Assembly: GCA_947503305.1 (NCBI GenBank)
Contig: CANNDF010000001.1
Span: forward strand, 434,001 to 498,000
Origin: an uncultured Dokdonia sp.
GTDB lineage: Bacteria; Bacteroidota; Bacteroidia; Flavobacteriales; Flavobacteriaceae
Direction: 5' to 3'
DNA: 64,000 bases
Below the pieces are notes generated by a model, which was not told the DNA's origin, made no database searches, and was given only the letters and a program-made list of their open reading frames with translations. A program made the translations under genes and the position numbers. Numbering within the stretch: position 1 is the first letter of the stretch; each line of letters opens with the position of its first letter. Shown here piece after piece: positions 45,774-54,806 of this stretch.

Positions 45774-48377
45774 TTGAAATTACATATAAGATATATCTGT
45801 TTAGTAGTAGTAGTGGCGTTGTTTTTTACAGGCTGTTCACGGAAGAAAAATTCTTTCATCAGTCGTAATTTCCATGCAGTTACTACAGAGTACAATACGT
45901 TATATAATGGAGGAGTTGCTTTAGATCAAGGGCAACAAACATTAATTTCTTCATTTAATGATAATTATTGGGATGTCCTTCCTATCGAAAGAATTGCATT
46001 TACAGATGATATAAGCCTTAGTCTAGGCGATGAAAACAGGGATCCTAATTTTCTAAAAGCTGAAGAAAAAGCCATAAAAGCAATTCAACGCCACTCTATG
46101 AAAATAGATGGGCAAGAGAATAACCCTCAGATAGACGAAGCTTTTATTCTTCTTGGAAAGGCTAGATATTATGATCAACGTTTTGTCCCTGCACTGGAAG
46201 CTTTTAATTATATCCTTGCGTACTATCCTAAAAGTAATAACATAGTACAGGCAAAAATTTGGAAAGAAAAAGCAAATATTCGTCTTGAGAATAATGAAGT
46301 CGCAATTGAGAACCTTCTTAAGATATTCAGGGTAGAAGATAAGATTAAAGCTCAAGACCAAGCAGATGCCTATGCAATTTTAGCACAAGCATATCTTAAT
46401 CTTAAGCATAAAGACACTGCACTTACCTATATAAAACAAGCTACAGAACTTACTAGAAAGAATGAAGAACGTGGGCGTTATAACTTTATAAAAGGACAGT
46501 TATATAATAATTTGGGATTCAAAGACAGTGCAAACTTTGCATTTGATGAGGTGATTGCATTAAACAGAAAAATTCCAAGAAAGTATCTTATAAATGCGCA
46601 TTTGGAAAAGGCACGCAACTTTGATTATGAAAATGGAGATACACTTGTGCTTTTTGAATTATTGGAAGAACTACAAGAAAATAGAGAGAACAGACCCTTT
46701 TTAGATAAGATCTATTATGCAAAAGCAGAGTTTTATATGAAGACGAATCAGGTAGATTCTGCTCTAGCAAATTATAACAAATCGTTACGACAACAATCTA
46801 CTGATAGCTATCTTAATTCTAGAGATTACTTAGCACTAGCAGAGTATAATTTTGAAGAGGCAAAGTATCAGATAGCAGGATCATATTACGATAGTGTAAT
46901 GGGGCAATTAAATGATCGTACAAGAGAGTTTAGACTCATTAGAAAGAAGAGAGAGAACCTTACGGATGTTATCAAATACGAAAACCTATCACAACGTGAT
47001 GATAGTATCATGAGATTAGTCAGGCTTTCTGAAGATGAACAACGTGCTTTTTTTGAAGATTACATTGCAAAAATTAAAGAAAAAGAGGTTCAAGATTCTA
47101 TTGCTCGTGTAGATGAAATTCGTAATAATGAATTTTATAAGTCTAATAAAAAGAAAGGAACAGCTTTTGGAAATACAAATGCTTCAAATTCTTTTAGTTC
47201 CAGATCAGGAAGTAATAGTCAGGCCCAAGTAGGTGAGTTCTATTTTTATAATAAAACTGCTGTTGCATTAGGAAGGCAAGCTTTTCAAAGACGATGGGGT
47301 AAAAGAGGGTCAGAAGATGGCTGGCGTATATCTGCAAGGCAAAATATACCTCTTAATTCAAGTACACTGCCTTTATCATTATCTGAAGATGCTGTAGAAG
47401 ACACTTCACTTACTGTAGATGATTATATAGCTCAAATCCCAAAAGAAGAAAAGGAAATAGATAGCTTAAAAAGAGAACGTGATTTTGCATATTTTCAGCT
47501 AGGACTTATCTATAAAGAAAAGTTTAAAGAATATCCATTGGCATCAGACCGTTTAGAAAAACTGCTCACATATACCCCAGAAGAGCGACTCATACTTCCT
47601 GCAAAATACAATTTATATCAGATCTATAATGAGATGGACGCTTCCGCCAAAGCGAACACTTATATGACAGATATTACGACAAACTATCCAGACTCTCGCT
47701 ATGCATCTATACTTCTTAATCCAGAGAAAGAATTGGAACAAGATGCCGCATCGCCAGAAGCTATTTATAATGGTTTATTCAAAGAGTTTCAAAATCAAAA
47801 CTATGGAAGTCTATTAACAAGTCTAGATCAACGTATTGATCAATTTTATGGAGATCCATTTTTACCAAAGTTTGAATTATTAAAAGCAACTACACTAGGA
47901 CGCTACAAAGGATATGAAGCCTATAAGACAGCACTAAACTATGTAGCACTTACTTATCCTCGTTCTGATGAAGGAAAAAAAGCTCAAGATATCTTGGCAG
48001 GAGCAATCCCGTCAATGAAGTTTAATGGGTTTGACGACGAAGCCGTATCAGTAAGTTGGAAAATACTATATACATTTGATAATTCTGATATAGAAAACGC
48101 AACAACTTTACGTGAACAATTAGATGCTGCATTTGAAAAATTAGGATTTACAAATTTTGTGACATCATACGACATCTATGATGACAAACAGTCTCTTGTT
48201 GTAATCCATTATTTGGATAGTAAATCCCAAGCAGGGGGCCTTGTAGAATTACTTGCTGTAAATAAAGAAATAGAAGCCCCTATTACAATGGCAAATACGA
48301 TTATAGCCTCAGAGAACTATAAAATTGTACAGCTACATAAAAACCTAGCCACCTATAAGGAACAAGAAGCAAAATAA
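45774..48377 (+). CDS. sprE: Type IX secretion lipoprotein PorW/SprE
   Basis: An 867-residue TPR lipoprotein. The start is TTG at 45774, giving a signal peptide with lipobox Phe-Thr-Gly-Cys21. Tetratricopeptide-like repeats fill the body (seen around 120-380 and 560-700), and the C-terminal ~100 residues form a separate domain. Length, lipobox and position before bactofilin and the ATP synthase genes match SprE of Flavobacterium johnsoniae and PorW of Porphyromonas. There it is needed for type IX secretion and gliding motility. The segment ASAKA (623-627) may be a decayed palindrome copy. Confidence 0.92.
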   Translation: MKLHIRYICLVVVVALFFTGCSRKKNSFISRNFHAVTTEYNTLYNGGVALDQGQQTLISSFNDNYWDVLPIERIAFTDDISLSLGDENRDPNFLKAEEKAIKAIQRHSMKIDGQENNPQIDEAFILLGKARYYDQRFVPALEAFNYILAYYPKSNNIVQAKIWKEKANIRLENNEVAIENLLKIFRVEDKIKAQDQADAYAILAQAYLNLKHKDTALTYIKQATELTRKNEERGRYNFIKGQLYNNLGFKDSANFAFDEVIALNRKIPRKYLINAHLEKARNFDYENGDTLVLFELLEELQENRENRPFLDKIYYAKAEFYMKTNQVDSALANYNKSLRQQSTDSYLNSRDYLALAEYNFEEAKYQIAGSYYDSVMGQLNDRTREFRLIRKKRENLTDVIKYENLSQRDDSIMRLVRLSEDEQRAFFEDYIAKIKEKEVQDSIARVDEIRNNEFYKSNKKKGTAFGNTNASNSFSSRSGSNSQAQVGEFYFYNKTAVALGRQAFQRRWGKRGSEDGWRISARQNIPLNSSTLPLSLSEDAVEDTSLTVDDYIAQIPKEEKEIDSLKRERDFAYFQLGLIYKEKFKEYPLASDRLEKLLTYTPEERLILPAKYNLYQIYNEMDASAKANTYMTDITTNYPDSRYASILLNPEKELEQDAASPEAIYNGLFKEFQNQNYGSLLTSLDQRIDQFYGDPFLPKFELLKATTLGRYKGYEAYKTALNYVALTYPRSDEGKKAQDILAGAIPSMKFNGFDDEAVSVSWKILYTFDNSDIENATTLREQLDAAFEKLGFTNFVTSYDIYDDKQSLVVIHYLDSKSQAGGLVELLAVNKEIEAPITMANTIIASENYKIVQLHKNLATYKEQEAK
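47640..47653. repeat. Dispersed palindrome, decayed copy (two mismatches), inside sprE
   Basis: GCTTCCGCCAAAGC differs from the core at two positions but keeps the frame, reading Ala-Ser-Ala-Lys-Ala (residues 623-627). It could be a mutated old copy or a chance resemblance. Confidence 0.5.
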
Positions 48378-48397
48378 ACACTCAACCCCCCTAAACT

Positions 48398-48805
48398 ATG
48401 TTTTCAGATAATAAAAAAGGACGAACTCCAGATCATAGCAACCAACAAAATAGAATAAGTCAAGGCACAAAAATAACGGGAGATATAGGATCACAAGGCG
48501 GGTTCCGTATAGATGGAGAAATAGATGGTACTATTAATACCCCTAATAAAGTTGTTATAGGCAAATCTGGTGTTGTAAAAGGATCTTTAATATGTAAAGA
48601 TGCAGATATTGAAGGGCACGTAAATGGTACTATTCAAGTAAGTAATTTATTATCTATTAAATCCAGTGCGCGCATAGAAGGAGAAGTCGTTGTTGGAAAG
48701 CTTGCGGTAGAACCTGGAGCAACGTTTAATGCATCTTGTGATATGAAGGGAACTCTTAAATCCCTAGCAAAGGATGACAAAAAACAAGGAGAACGGAGCG
48801 CTTAA
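48398..48805 (+). CDS. Bactofilin (polymer-forming cytoskeletal protein)
   Basis: A 135-residue protein with the beta-helical bactofilin domain at ~25-115. The glycine-spaced repeats (Gly-Asp-Ile-Gly, Asp-Gly-Glu-Ile-Asp-Gly, Ile-Glu-Gly-Glu-Val) are plain, and short disordered ends flank the domain. Bactofilins polymerise without nucleotide and act as scaffolds at the membrane. The last 32 bases overlap the atpZ-like gene, tying its translation to the ATP synthase operon. Confidence 0.92.
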   Translation: MFSDNKKGRTPDHSNQQNRISQGTKITGDIGSQGGFRIDGEIDGTINTPNKVVIGKSGVVKGSLICKDADIEGHVNGTIQVSNLLSIKSSARIEGEVVVGKLAVEPGATFNASCDMKGTLKSLAKDDKKQGERSA

Positions 48806-48992
48806 AAACTGGGCAGTTTTTTCAGGTATTGGACTACAAATGGGTTTGATAATTTATTTAGGAAACCTATTGGGCGCTTGGTTGGATACAAAGTTTGAAA
48901 CCTCTTTTTTAGAAACTACAATTACCTTATTATCTATTTTTGCATCAATGTTTATGATCATATACAGGGTAAACAAACTCAATAGTAAATGA
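48774..48992 (+). CDS. AtpZ/AtpI-family ATP synthase accessory protein
   Basis: A 72-residue protein with two membrane helices (~14-35 and ~46-65) joined by a short loop with Gly-Ala-Trp-Leu-Asp, as in AtpZ. AtpZ/AtpI proteins help assemble the c-ring and may form a small ion channel. It begins inside the end of bactofilin and its stop overlaps the next start in ATGA. Confidence 0.88.
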   Translation: MTKNKENGALKNWAVFSGIGLQMGLIIYLGNLLGAWLDTKFETSFLETTITLLSIFASMFMIIYRVNKLNSK

Positions 48993-49396
48993 TAAAACAA
49001 CTAGCAGTGTATGCAATAAGTTTTATACTATTGACATTTATAGGGTACAATGTCCATGCTAAGATACTTGCAAATACATTGAACTCTTTACCATTCTCTT
49101 TATATCAAGCATACGTATTTCACACAGTATTCTCATTACTATTATGTATTGGACTTTTATTGCTTTCAAAAAAGAGGAAGTATACGGACCAACTAGGCTT
49201 TCTGTACCTAGTTAGTGTTGGATTAAAGATTATACTGTTCTGTGTAGTTTTTAATGAGCCTATTTTTGGAGAGAAAGCTTTAACAAAATCGGAAAGTGTT
49301 AACTTACTGATTCCTATGTTTTTATTCCTTATTTTGGAAGCTATTGTCATTATAAAACTATTAAATAAATTAACACCAATAAAAAATGATAAGTAA
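48989..49396 (+). CDS. AtpI-position membrane protein, DUF6168-type
   Basis: A 135-residue protein with four hydrophobic helices. It sits where atpI stands in other bacteria, with an ATGA overlap to the atpZ-like gene. I recognise it as the flavobacterial DUF6168 type. Its role is unknown; an ATP synthase assembly function is inferred from position only. Confidence 0.75.
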   Translation: MIKQLAVYAISFILLTFIGYNVHAKILANTLNSLPFSLYQAYVFHTVFSLLLCIGLLLLSKKRKYTDQLGFLYLVSVGLKIILFCVVFNEPIFGEKALTKSESVNLLIPMFLFLILEAIVIIKLLNKLTPIKNDK

Positions 49397-49422
49397 GGTG
49401 TTTTTAGTCGAAAAATAATACC

Positions 49423-49430
49423 TACCTTTG
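49423..49430 (+). promoter_or_regulatory. Promoter -7 element for the atpB operon
   Basis: TACCTTTG followed by C matches TAnnTTTG, 49 bases before atpB. It suggests the structural genes can be transcribed apart from sprE, bactofilin and atpZ. Confidence 0.5.
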
Positions 49431-49479
49431 CGCCGAATTTTAGACCTCAATATTCGGATCATAAAGGAATTATAAAGGA

Positions 49480-50598
49480 ATGAAGGTAATACCAAAAACA
49501 ATTACGTCTCTAAGTTTTATTTTTCTTATTTCATTCACAGCTTTTGCTACTGGAGACAAAAAAGAGGGTCAGTCAAGTCATGGAGATCCTGTAAATACCC
49601 CTGAGGAAATCAATGAATATATCCAACATCACGTTAAGGATTCTCATGATTTTCATATGTTTTCATATTTTTCTGATGGAGAAGAACATCATGTAGGTTT
49701 TCCGCTTCCTGTAATTCTTTGGGGAGAAAACGGATTATCAGCATTTATGTCTTCTGCTTTTCACCATGATGATGATGGAAAAGAAATCGTAGCAAAAGGA
49801 GAGAGTAACTTCGTAAGATTACACGGTAAGATTTATGAATTGAATGCAGGTGCTACAGAAGTTAGTTTTGACGAAGCACATCACCCGACAAATGCATCAA
49901 CACCAATTGACTTATCGATTACAAAAAGTGTTTTTGGAATCCTATTAATAGGATTGTTAATGTTGCTTTGGTTTGGAGGATTAGCAAAGCAATATAAAAA
50001 GAAAGCGATCCCTACAGGTTTCGGTAGAGTATTAGAGCCACTTGTATTATATGTACGAGATGAAATAGCAAAACCAAATATTGGACCTAAGTATAGAAAG
50101 TTTACTGGGTATTTAATGACCGTATTCTTTTTTATATGGATATTAAACTTAATGGGTTTAACACCATTTGGATTTAATGTTACAGGTCAACTTGCAGTTA
50201 CTGCAGCACTTGCTCTGATAACATTGGTAGTTTATTTATTTAGTAGTAATGGACATTTCTGGAGTCATCAATTATGGATGCCAGGAGTACCTTATTTTTT
50301 ACGTCCACTACTTGCGGTAATTGAACTTGCAGGAACGCTTATTATTAAGCCGTTTTCATTAATGGTTCGTTTATTTGCAAATATTACAGCAGGACATATT
50401 GTAGTCATGAGTTTGATTGCTATTGGTATTACAATGCAAGAGCAAATGTCTGCAGTAGGGTCTACGATATTGTCATTTATATTATCATTATTTATTACCC
50501 TTATAGAAGTGCTTGTCGCATTTCTACAAGCTTATATATTTACGATGCTTTCAGCCTTATTTATCGGAATGGCGGTAGAGGAGCCTGAGCATCATTAA
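49480..50598 (+). CDS. atpB: ATP synthase F0 subunit a
   Basis: A 372-residue membrane protein, about 100 residues longer than the E. coli subunit. The extra part is an N-terminal signal-like helix (to ~21) and a His- and Asp-rich extension up to ~130 that should face the periplasm. The conserved proton-channel Arg297 in Leu-Met-Val-Arg-Leu-Phe-Ala-Asn is present. The last helices end with Glu-Pro-Glu-His-His. Such long subunits are, to my knowledge, normal in this family of bacteria. It heads the atpBEFHAG run. Confidence 0.96.
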   Translation: MKVIPKTITSLSFIFLISFTAFATGDKKEGQSSHGDPVNTPEEINEYIQHHVKDSHDFHMFSYFSDGEEHHVGFPLPVILWGENGLSAFMSSAFHHDDDGKEIVAKGESNFVRLHGKIYELNAGATEVSFDEAHHPTNASTPIDLSITKSVFGILLIGLLMLLWFGGLAKQYKKKAIPTGFGRVLEPLVLYVRDEIAKPNIGPKYRKFTGYLMTVFFFIWILNLMGLTPFGFNVTGQLAVTAALALITLVVYLFSSNGHFWSHQLWMPGVPYFLRPLLAVIELAGTLIIKPFSLMVRLFANITAGHIVVMSLIAIGITMQEQMSAVGSTILSFILSLFITLIEVLVAFLQAYIFTMLSALFIGMAVEEPEHH

Positions 50599-50631
50599 CA
50601 TTGAATTTATTTTTTAACTATATATATTTAA

Positions 50632-50862
<231 letters not shown>

Positions 50863-50870
50863 ATGAACAC

Positions 50871-50909
50871 CATTTTCCTGCAACGGTTGGTTGCAGGAAA
50901 ATGTTTTTT
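50871..50909 (+). terminator. Strong hairpin with T tract between atpE and atpF
   Basis: A perfect 14-bp stem (CATTTTCCTGCAAC / GTTGCAGGAAAATG) with a 5-base loop is followed by TTTTTT. It lies 9 bases after atpE and 31 bases before atpF. It has the form of a terminator within an operon. Partial termination or 3'-end protection would raise atpE mRNA over the distal genes. Confidence 0.85.
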
Positions 50910-50940
50910 CAAACTATAGTTATAAAGAACAAAACGTAAC

Positions 50941-51441
50941 ATGGAACAATTATTAGAAAATTTTTCACTTGATTTATTTGTAAAGCAAACAATCTTGTTT
51001 CTTGTGCTTATTTTCCTAATGGTAAAATTTGCATGGAAACCTATTCTTACGGCATTAAATGATCGTGAAGAAAGTATTCAAGGAGCTTTAGATGCAGCAG
51101 AAGATGCTAAAAAGGAAATGCAAAACCTTCAGGCAGATAATGAAAAATTAATCAAAGAAGCTCGTGCCGAACGCGAAACGCTACTTAAAGAAGCTCGTGA
51201 GATCAAAACAAAAATGATTGAAGATGCAAAGGGTGAAGCAAAAGCCGAAGCCGATAAGATGATTGCACAGGCACAAGCAGCTATTGAAGCAGAGCGTAAG
51301 GCTGCAGTTGCAGATCTTAAAAGTCAGGTAGCTTCTCTTTCTGTAGATATCGCAGAGAAAGTAGTAAAAAGCGAGCTTTCTAATAAAGATAAGCAACTAG
51401 GTCTTGTAGAAGAGATGCTAGGTCAAGCCACTTTAAACTAA
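50941..51441 (+). CDS. atpF: ATP synthase F0 subunit b
   Basis: A 166-residue peripheral-stalk protein: one N-terminal membrane helix (~8-28) followed by a long charged helix rich in Ala, Glu and Lys that dimerises and reaches up to F1. The length and the Phe-Ala-Trp-Lys-Pro-Ile motif after the helix are typical. atpH follows after 6 bases. Confidence 0.96.
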   Translation: MEQLLENFSLDLFVKQTILFLVLIFLMVKFAWKPILTALNDREESIQGALDAAEDAKKEMQNLQADNEKLIKEARAERETLLKEAREIKTKMIEDAKGEAKAEADKMIAQAQAAIEAERKAAVADLKSQVASLSVDIAEKVVKSELSNKDKQLGLVEEMLGQATLN

Positions 51442-51447
51442 ACCAAC

Positions 51448-51990
51448 ATGGGTAGTACAAGAGCAGCAATACGATATGCAAAAGCCATTCTAGATCTTTC
51501 ACAAGATAGGGGTGTAAAAGACACCGTATTGAATGATATGAAAGCTGTTGTAGCCATATTAGGAGAAAATAAAGAACTCCGTCTTGCGCTACAAAGCCCT
51601 GTAATCAAGTTAGAAGATAAGCGTGCAGTATTGCATAAAGTTTTTAGCAATGCTTCTAAAGAAACCTCTGGACTTATAGATATCCTTGTGGATAATAAGC
51701 GTGTTGATATGCTAGGTGCTGTAGGAAGTAGTTTTATAACACTCTATAACCAAAGCCTAGGATTGCAAGAAGCAACAGTAACTACGGCAATAGCAATTAC
51801 TCCAGAACTAGAAGCAAAAGTACTTGCAAAAGTAACAGAGCTTACGGGAAGCACCGATATAAAATTAGAAAACATCATTGATGAAAGTATCATCGGTGGA
51901 TTTATATTACGTGTAGGTGATACACAATATAATGCAAGTATCGCTAGCCAGTTAGGCAAATTAAAAAGAGAATTTAGTAATAGTTTATAA
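51448..51990 (+). CDS. atpH: ATP synthase F1 subunit delta
   Basis: A 180-residue OSCP-type subunit that links the peripheral stalk to the top of F1. The N-terminal helical domain begins Ala-Ile-Arg-Tyr-Ala-Lys-Ala. The C-terminal signature Ile-Gly-Gly-Phe-Ile-Leu-Arg-Val-Gly-Asp is present. A palindrome copy separates it from atpA. Confidence 0.95.
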   Translation: MGSTRAAIRYAKAILDLSQDRGVKDTVLNDMKAVVAILGENKELRLALQSPVIKLEDKRAVLHKVFSNASKETSGLIDILVDNKRVDMLGAVGSSFITLYNQSLGLQEATVTTAIAITPELEAKVLAKVTELTGSTDIKLENIIDESIIGGFILRVGDTQYNASIASQLGKLKREFSNSL

Positions 51991-51994
51991 TTAA

Positions 51995-52008
51995 ACTTTC
52001 GCGAAAGC
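51995..52008. repeat. Dispersed palindrome, one mismatch, between atpH and atpA
   Basis: ACTTTCGCGAAAGC differs in the first base. It begins 4 bases after the atpH stop and ends 16 bases before the atpA start, with the same GTAAAA right flank as the copy at 22945. It can form a hairpin in the operon mRNA but has no T tract. Confidence 0.88.
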
Positions 52009-52024
52009 GTAAAACCAATACAAA

Positions 52025-53602
52025 ATGGCAGAAGTTAAACCAGCAGAAGTTTCAGCAATTTTAAAAAAGCAACTTTCAGGTTTTGAAGCATCAGCTTCAC
52101 TGGATGAAGTAGGAACCGTATTAACCGTGGGTGATGGTATTGCTCGTGTATATGGACTTTCTAATGCTCAATACGGAGAATTAGTAGAGTTTGAGAGCGG
52201 TCTTGAAGCAATCGTTTTGAATCTTGAAGAAGATAACGTAGGAGTCGTACTTTTAGGTTCTTCTTCGGGAATTAAAGAAGGAGATACTGTAAAGCGTACA
52301 CAACGTATCGCTTCTATTAATGTAGGAGAAGGTATTGTAGGTCGTGTGGTAAATACTTTAGGTCAACCTATAGACGGTAAAGGACCTATTGCAGGAGAAA
52401 CTTATGAGATGCCATTGGAGCGTAAAGCACCAGGGGTAATTTTCCGTGAGCCTGTAACAGAACCATTACAAACAGGTATCAAATCTATTGATGCTATGAT
52501 CCCTGTAGGTAGAGGACAACGTGAGCTCGTTATTGGTGATCGTCAGACAGGAAAATCTACTGTGTGTATTGACACCATCCTTAACCAAAAAGAATTTTAT
52601 GACGCTGGAGAACCAGTTTATTGTATATACGTTGCAATAGGGCAGAAGGCTTCTACAGTTGCAAATATTGCTCAGGTATTAGAAGATGCAGGTGCACTTG
52701 CATATACAACGATCGTAGCAGCAAACGCATCTGATCCTGCAGCTATGCAGGTATATGCACCATTTGCAGGAGCTGCAATCGGAGAATATTTCCGTGATAC
52801 AGGTCGTCCAGCATTAATCATTTATGATGACTTATCTAAGCAAGCAGTAGCATATCGTGAGGTATCACTTTTATTACGTCGTCCACCAGGACGTGAAGCA
52901 TACCCTGGAGATGTATTCTATCTTCACTCAAGATTATTAGAGCGTGCAGCAAAAGTGATCAATGATGATGATATTGCTAAGGATATGAATGATCTTCCTG
53001 ATAGTCTTAAACCTTTAGTAAAAGGAGGAGGTTCCCTTACAGCACTTCCAATTATTGAGACACAAGCGGGAGATGTATCTGCATATATCCCAACAAACGT
53101 AATCTCAATTACAGATGGTCAAATCTTCTTAGATGGAGATTTATTTAACTCTGGTGTACGTCCTGCAATTAACGTAGGTATCTCGGTATCTCGTGTGGGA
53201 GGTAATGCGCAGATTAAATCAATGAAGAAAGTATCAGGTACATTAAAACTAGATCAAGCAGCCTTCCGTGAACTAGAAGCGTTTGCAAAGTTTGGTTCTG
53301 ATCTTGATGCAGCTACCTTAAATGTAATTGAAAAAGGAAAACGTAATGTTGAGATTCTTAAACAATCTGAGAATACACCATTTACAGTAGAAGATCAAAT
53401 TGCTATTATCTATGCAGGATCTAAAAACTTATTACGTGATGTTCCTGTAAATAAAGTAAAAGAATTTGAAGCTGAATATCTAGAGTTCTTAAATGCTAAA
53501 CATAGAGGTATCTTAGATACATTGAAGTCTGGTAAACTTACAGATGAAGTAACAGATACGCTTGCTGCTGTAGCAAAAGATCTTTCAGCAAAATATAATT
53601 AA
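52025..53602 (+). CDS. atpA: ATP synthase F1 subunit alpha
   Basis: A 525-residue subunit that forms, with beta, the hexamer of F1. The nucleotide loop Gly171-Asp-Arg-Gln-Thr-Gly-Lys177-Ser is intact, and the later [13 protein letters not shown] signature is complete. The usual beta partner (atpD) is not in this operon. It is flanked on both sides by palindrome copies. Confidence 0.98.
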   Translation: MAEVKPAEVSAILKKQLSGFEASASLDEVGTVLTVGDGIARVYGLSNAQYGELVEFESGLEAIVLNLEEDNVGVVLLGSSSGIKEGDTVKRTQRIASINVGEGIVGRVVNTLGQPIDGKGPIAGETYEMPLERKAPGVIFREPVTEPLQTGIKSIDAMIPVGRGQRELVIGDRQTGKSTVCIDTILNQKEFYDAGEPVYCIYVAIGQKASTVANIAQVLEDAGALAYTTIVAANASDPAAMQVYAPFAGAAIGEYFRDTGRPALIIYDDLSKQAVAYREVSLLLRRPPGREAYPGDVFYLHSRLLERAAKVINDDDIAKDMNDLPDSLKPLVKGGGSLTALPIIETQAGDVSAYIPTNVISITDGQIFLDGDLFNSGVRPAINVGISVSRVGGNAQIKSMKKVSGTLKLDQAAFRELEAFAKFGSDLDAATLNVIEKGKRNVEILKQSENTPFTVEDQIAIIYAGSKNLLRDVPVNKVKEFEAEYLEFLNAKHRGILDTLKSGKLTDEVTDTLAAVAKDLSAKYN

Positions 53603-53608
53603 GAATAC

Positions 53609-53622
53609 GCTTTCGCGAAAGC
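53609..53622. repeat. Dispersed palindrome, exact core, between atpA and atpG
   Basis: Exact GCTTTCGCGAAAGC starting 7 bases after the atpA stop. With flanks TAC and GGA it matches the extended 20-base palindrome at 19 positions. Together with the copy before atpA it brackets that gene. Confidence 0.92.
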
Positions 53623-53660
53623 GGAAACAACATTAATAATAACCCTTAACAAGAGCGCCC

Positions 53661-54521
53661 ATGGCAAATCTTAAGGAAATAAGAAATAGAATCTCCTCCG
53701 TATCTTCTACGATGCAGATTACCAGTGCCATGAAAATGGTGTCTGCTGCAAAATTGAAAAAAGCGCAGGATGCTATTACGGCAATGCGCCCTTATGCAGA
53801 TAAGCTCACTGAGCTTCTGCAAAATTTAAGCGCAGGACTTGATAGTGATTCTGGAAGTAATTATGCAGACGACCGCGAAGTAAAAAAGGTACTTATAGTA
53901 GCTATTTCTTCTAACAGAGGTCTTGCAGGTGCTTTTAACTCTAATATCATTAAAGAAGCAAAGCGACTTGCAAATGATACCTATGCAGATCAAGAAGTAA
54001 GCTTTTTGACATTAGGTAAGAAGGCAAATGATATCTTATCAAAATCAGAAACTGTAATTGAAAATAACAATCAGATATTTGATGAGTTAACATTTGATAA
54101 TGTTGCGGTAATTGCCGAAAATTTAATGGAACGTTTTGTTACAGGTGAATTTGATAAAATCGAAATTATCTATAATAAGTTCAAGAACGCTGCGACACAA
54201 ATTGTGACAACAGAACAGTTTTTGCCGATTCTTCCTATTGAAAATGAAGAGACGTCTAGTGCAGATTATATATTTGAGCCCTCTAAAGGTCAAATAGTAC
54301 AAGGATTAATTCCTAAAGCATTAAAGACGCAATTATTTAAGGGAATTAGAGATTCTGTAGCTAGTGAGCATGGGGCACGTATGACGGCAATGCACAAAGC
54401 AACAGATAATGCAACAGAACTTAGAGATGCGCTTAAGTTGCAATATAATAAAGCTCGTCAAGCAGCAATTACTAATGAAATTCTTGAAATTGTAGGAGGA
54501 GCAGAAGCTCTTAATAATTAA
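53661..54521 (+). CDS. atpG: ATP synthase F1 subunit gamma
   Basis: A 286-residue central-shaft subunit. The N-terminal helix with Ile-Thr-Ser-Ala-Met-Lys-Met-Val-Ser-Ala-Ala-Lys and the C-terminal helix with Met-His-Lys-Ala-Thr-Asp-Asn-Ala are conserved. It is the last gene of the operon. atpD and atpC (beta and epsilon) must be elsewhere in the genome, as is usual in Flavobacteria. Confidence 0.97.
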   Translation: MANLKEIRNRISSVSSTMQITSAMKMVSAAKLKKAQDAITAMRPYADKLTELLQNLSAGLDSDSGSNYADDREVKKVLIVAISSNRGLAGAFNSNIIKEAKRLANDTYADQEVSFLTLGKKANDILSKSETVIENNNQIFDELTFDNVAVIAENLMERFVTGEFDKIEIIYNKFKNAATQIVTTEQFLPILPIENEETSSADYIFEPSKGQIVQGLIPKALKTQLFKGIRDSVASEHGARMTAMHKATDNATELRDALKLQYNKARQAAITNEILEIVGGAEALNN

Positions 54522-54544
54522 TAGAAAGCACATTATATAGTTTA

Positions 54545-54575
54545 AAAAAGCCTCATCCTAGTGACGAGGCTTTTT
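54545..54575 (+). terminator. Rho-independent terminator of the atp operon
   Basis: The 10-bp stem AAAAAGCCTC / GAGGCTTTTT has an 11-base loop and a T-rich tail (TTTTTCTTTT). It lies 23 bases after atpG. Confidence 0.9.
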
Positions 54576-54670
54576 CTTTTATTAGGAAACAATTATCGGG
54601 AGTGACTGATTTTATTGAGGTTGAATATATATTTACATCACTTTCTTCACAATATTTTGGTTTGAGTTGT

Positions 54671-54711
54671 AAGCCCTGAGATGTACTATTCCTCAGGGCT
54701 TATCTTTTTTA
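54671..54711 (+). terminator. Second terminator-like hairpin after atpG
   Basis: The perfect 10-bp stem AAGCCCTGAG / CTCAGGGCTT with an 11-base loop is followed by ATCTTTTTT. It lies 95 bases beyond the first terminator. The DNA between has no recognisable gene; it may be a backup terminator or the end of a small RNA. I see nothing in the remaining bases up to the next gene at 54807. Confidence 0.75.
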
Positions 54712-54806
54712 ATTTTAACAGGAAACTATTTTTATGGACTCTATAGTGTTATAAATATACCAGCGATAATTTCGTTACTTTTAACAATAAGAAAATAGTT
54801 ACCTTT

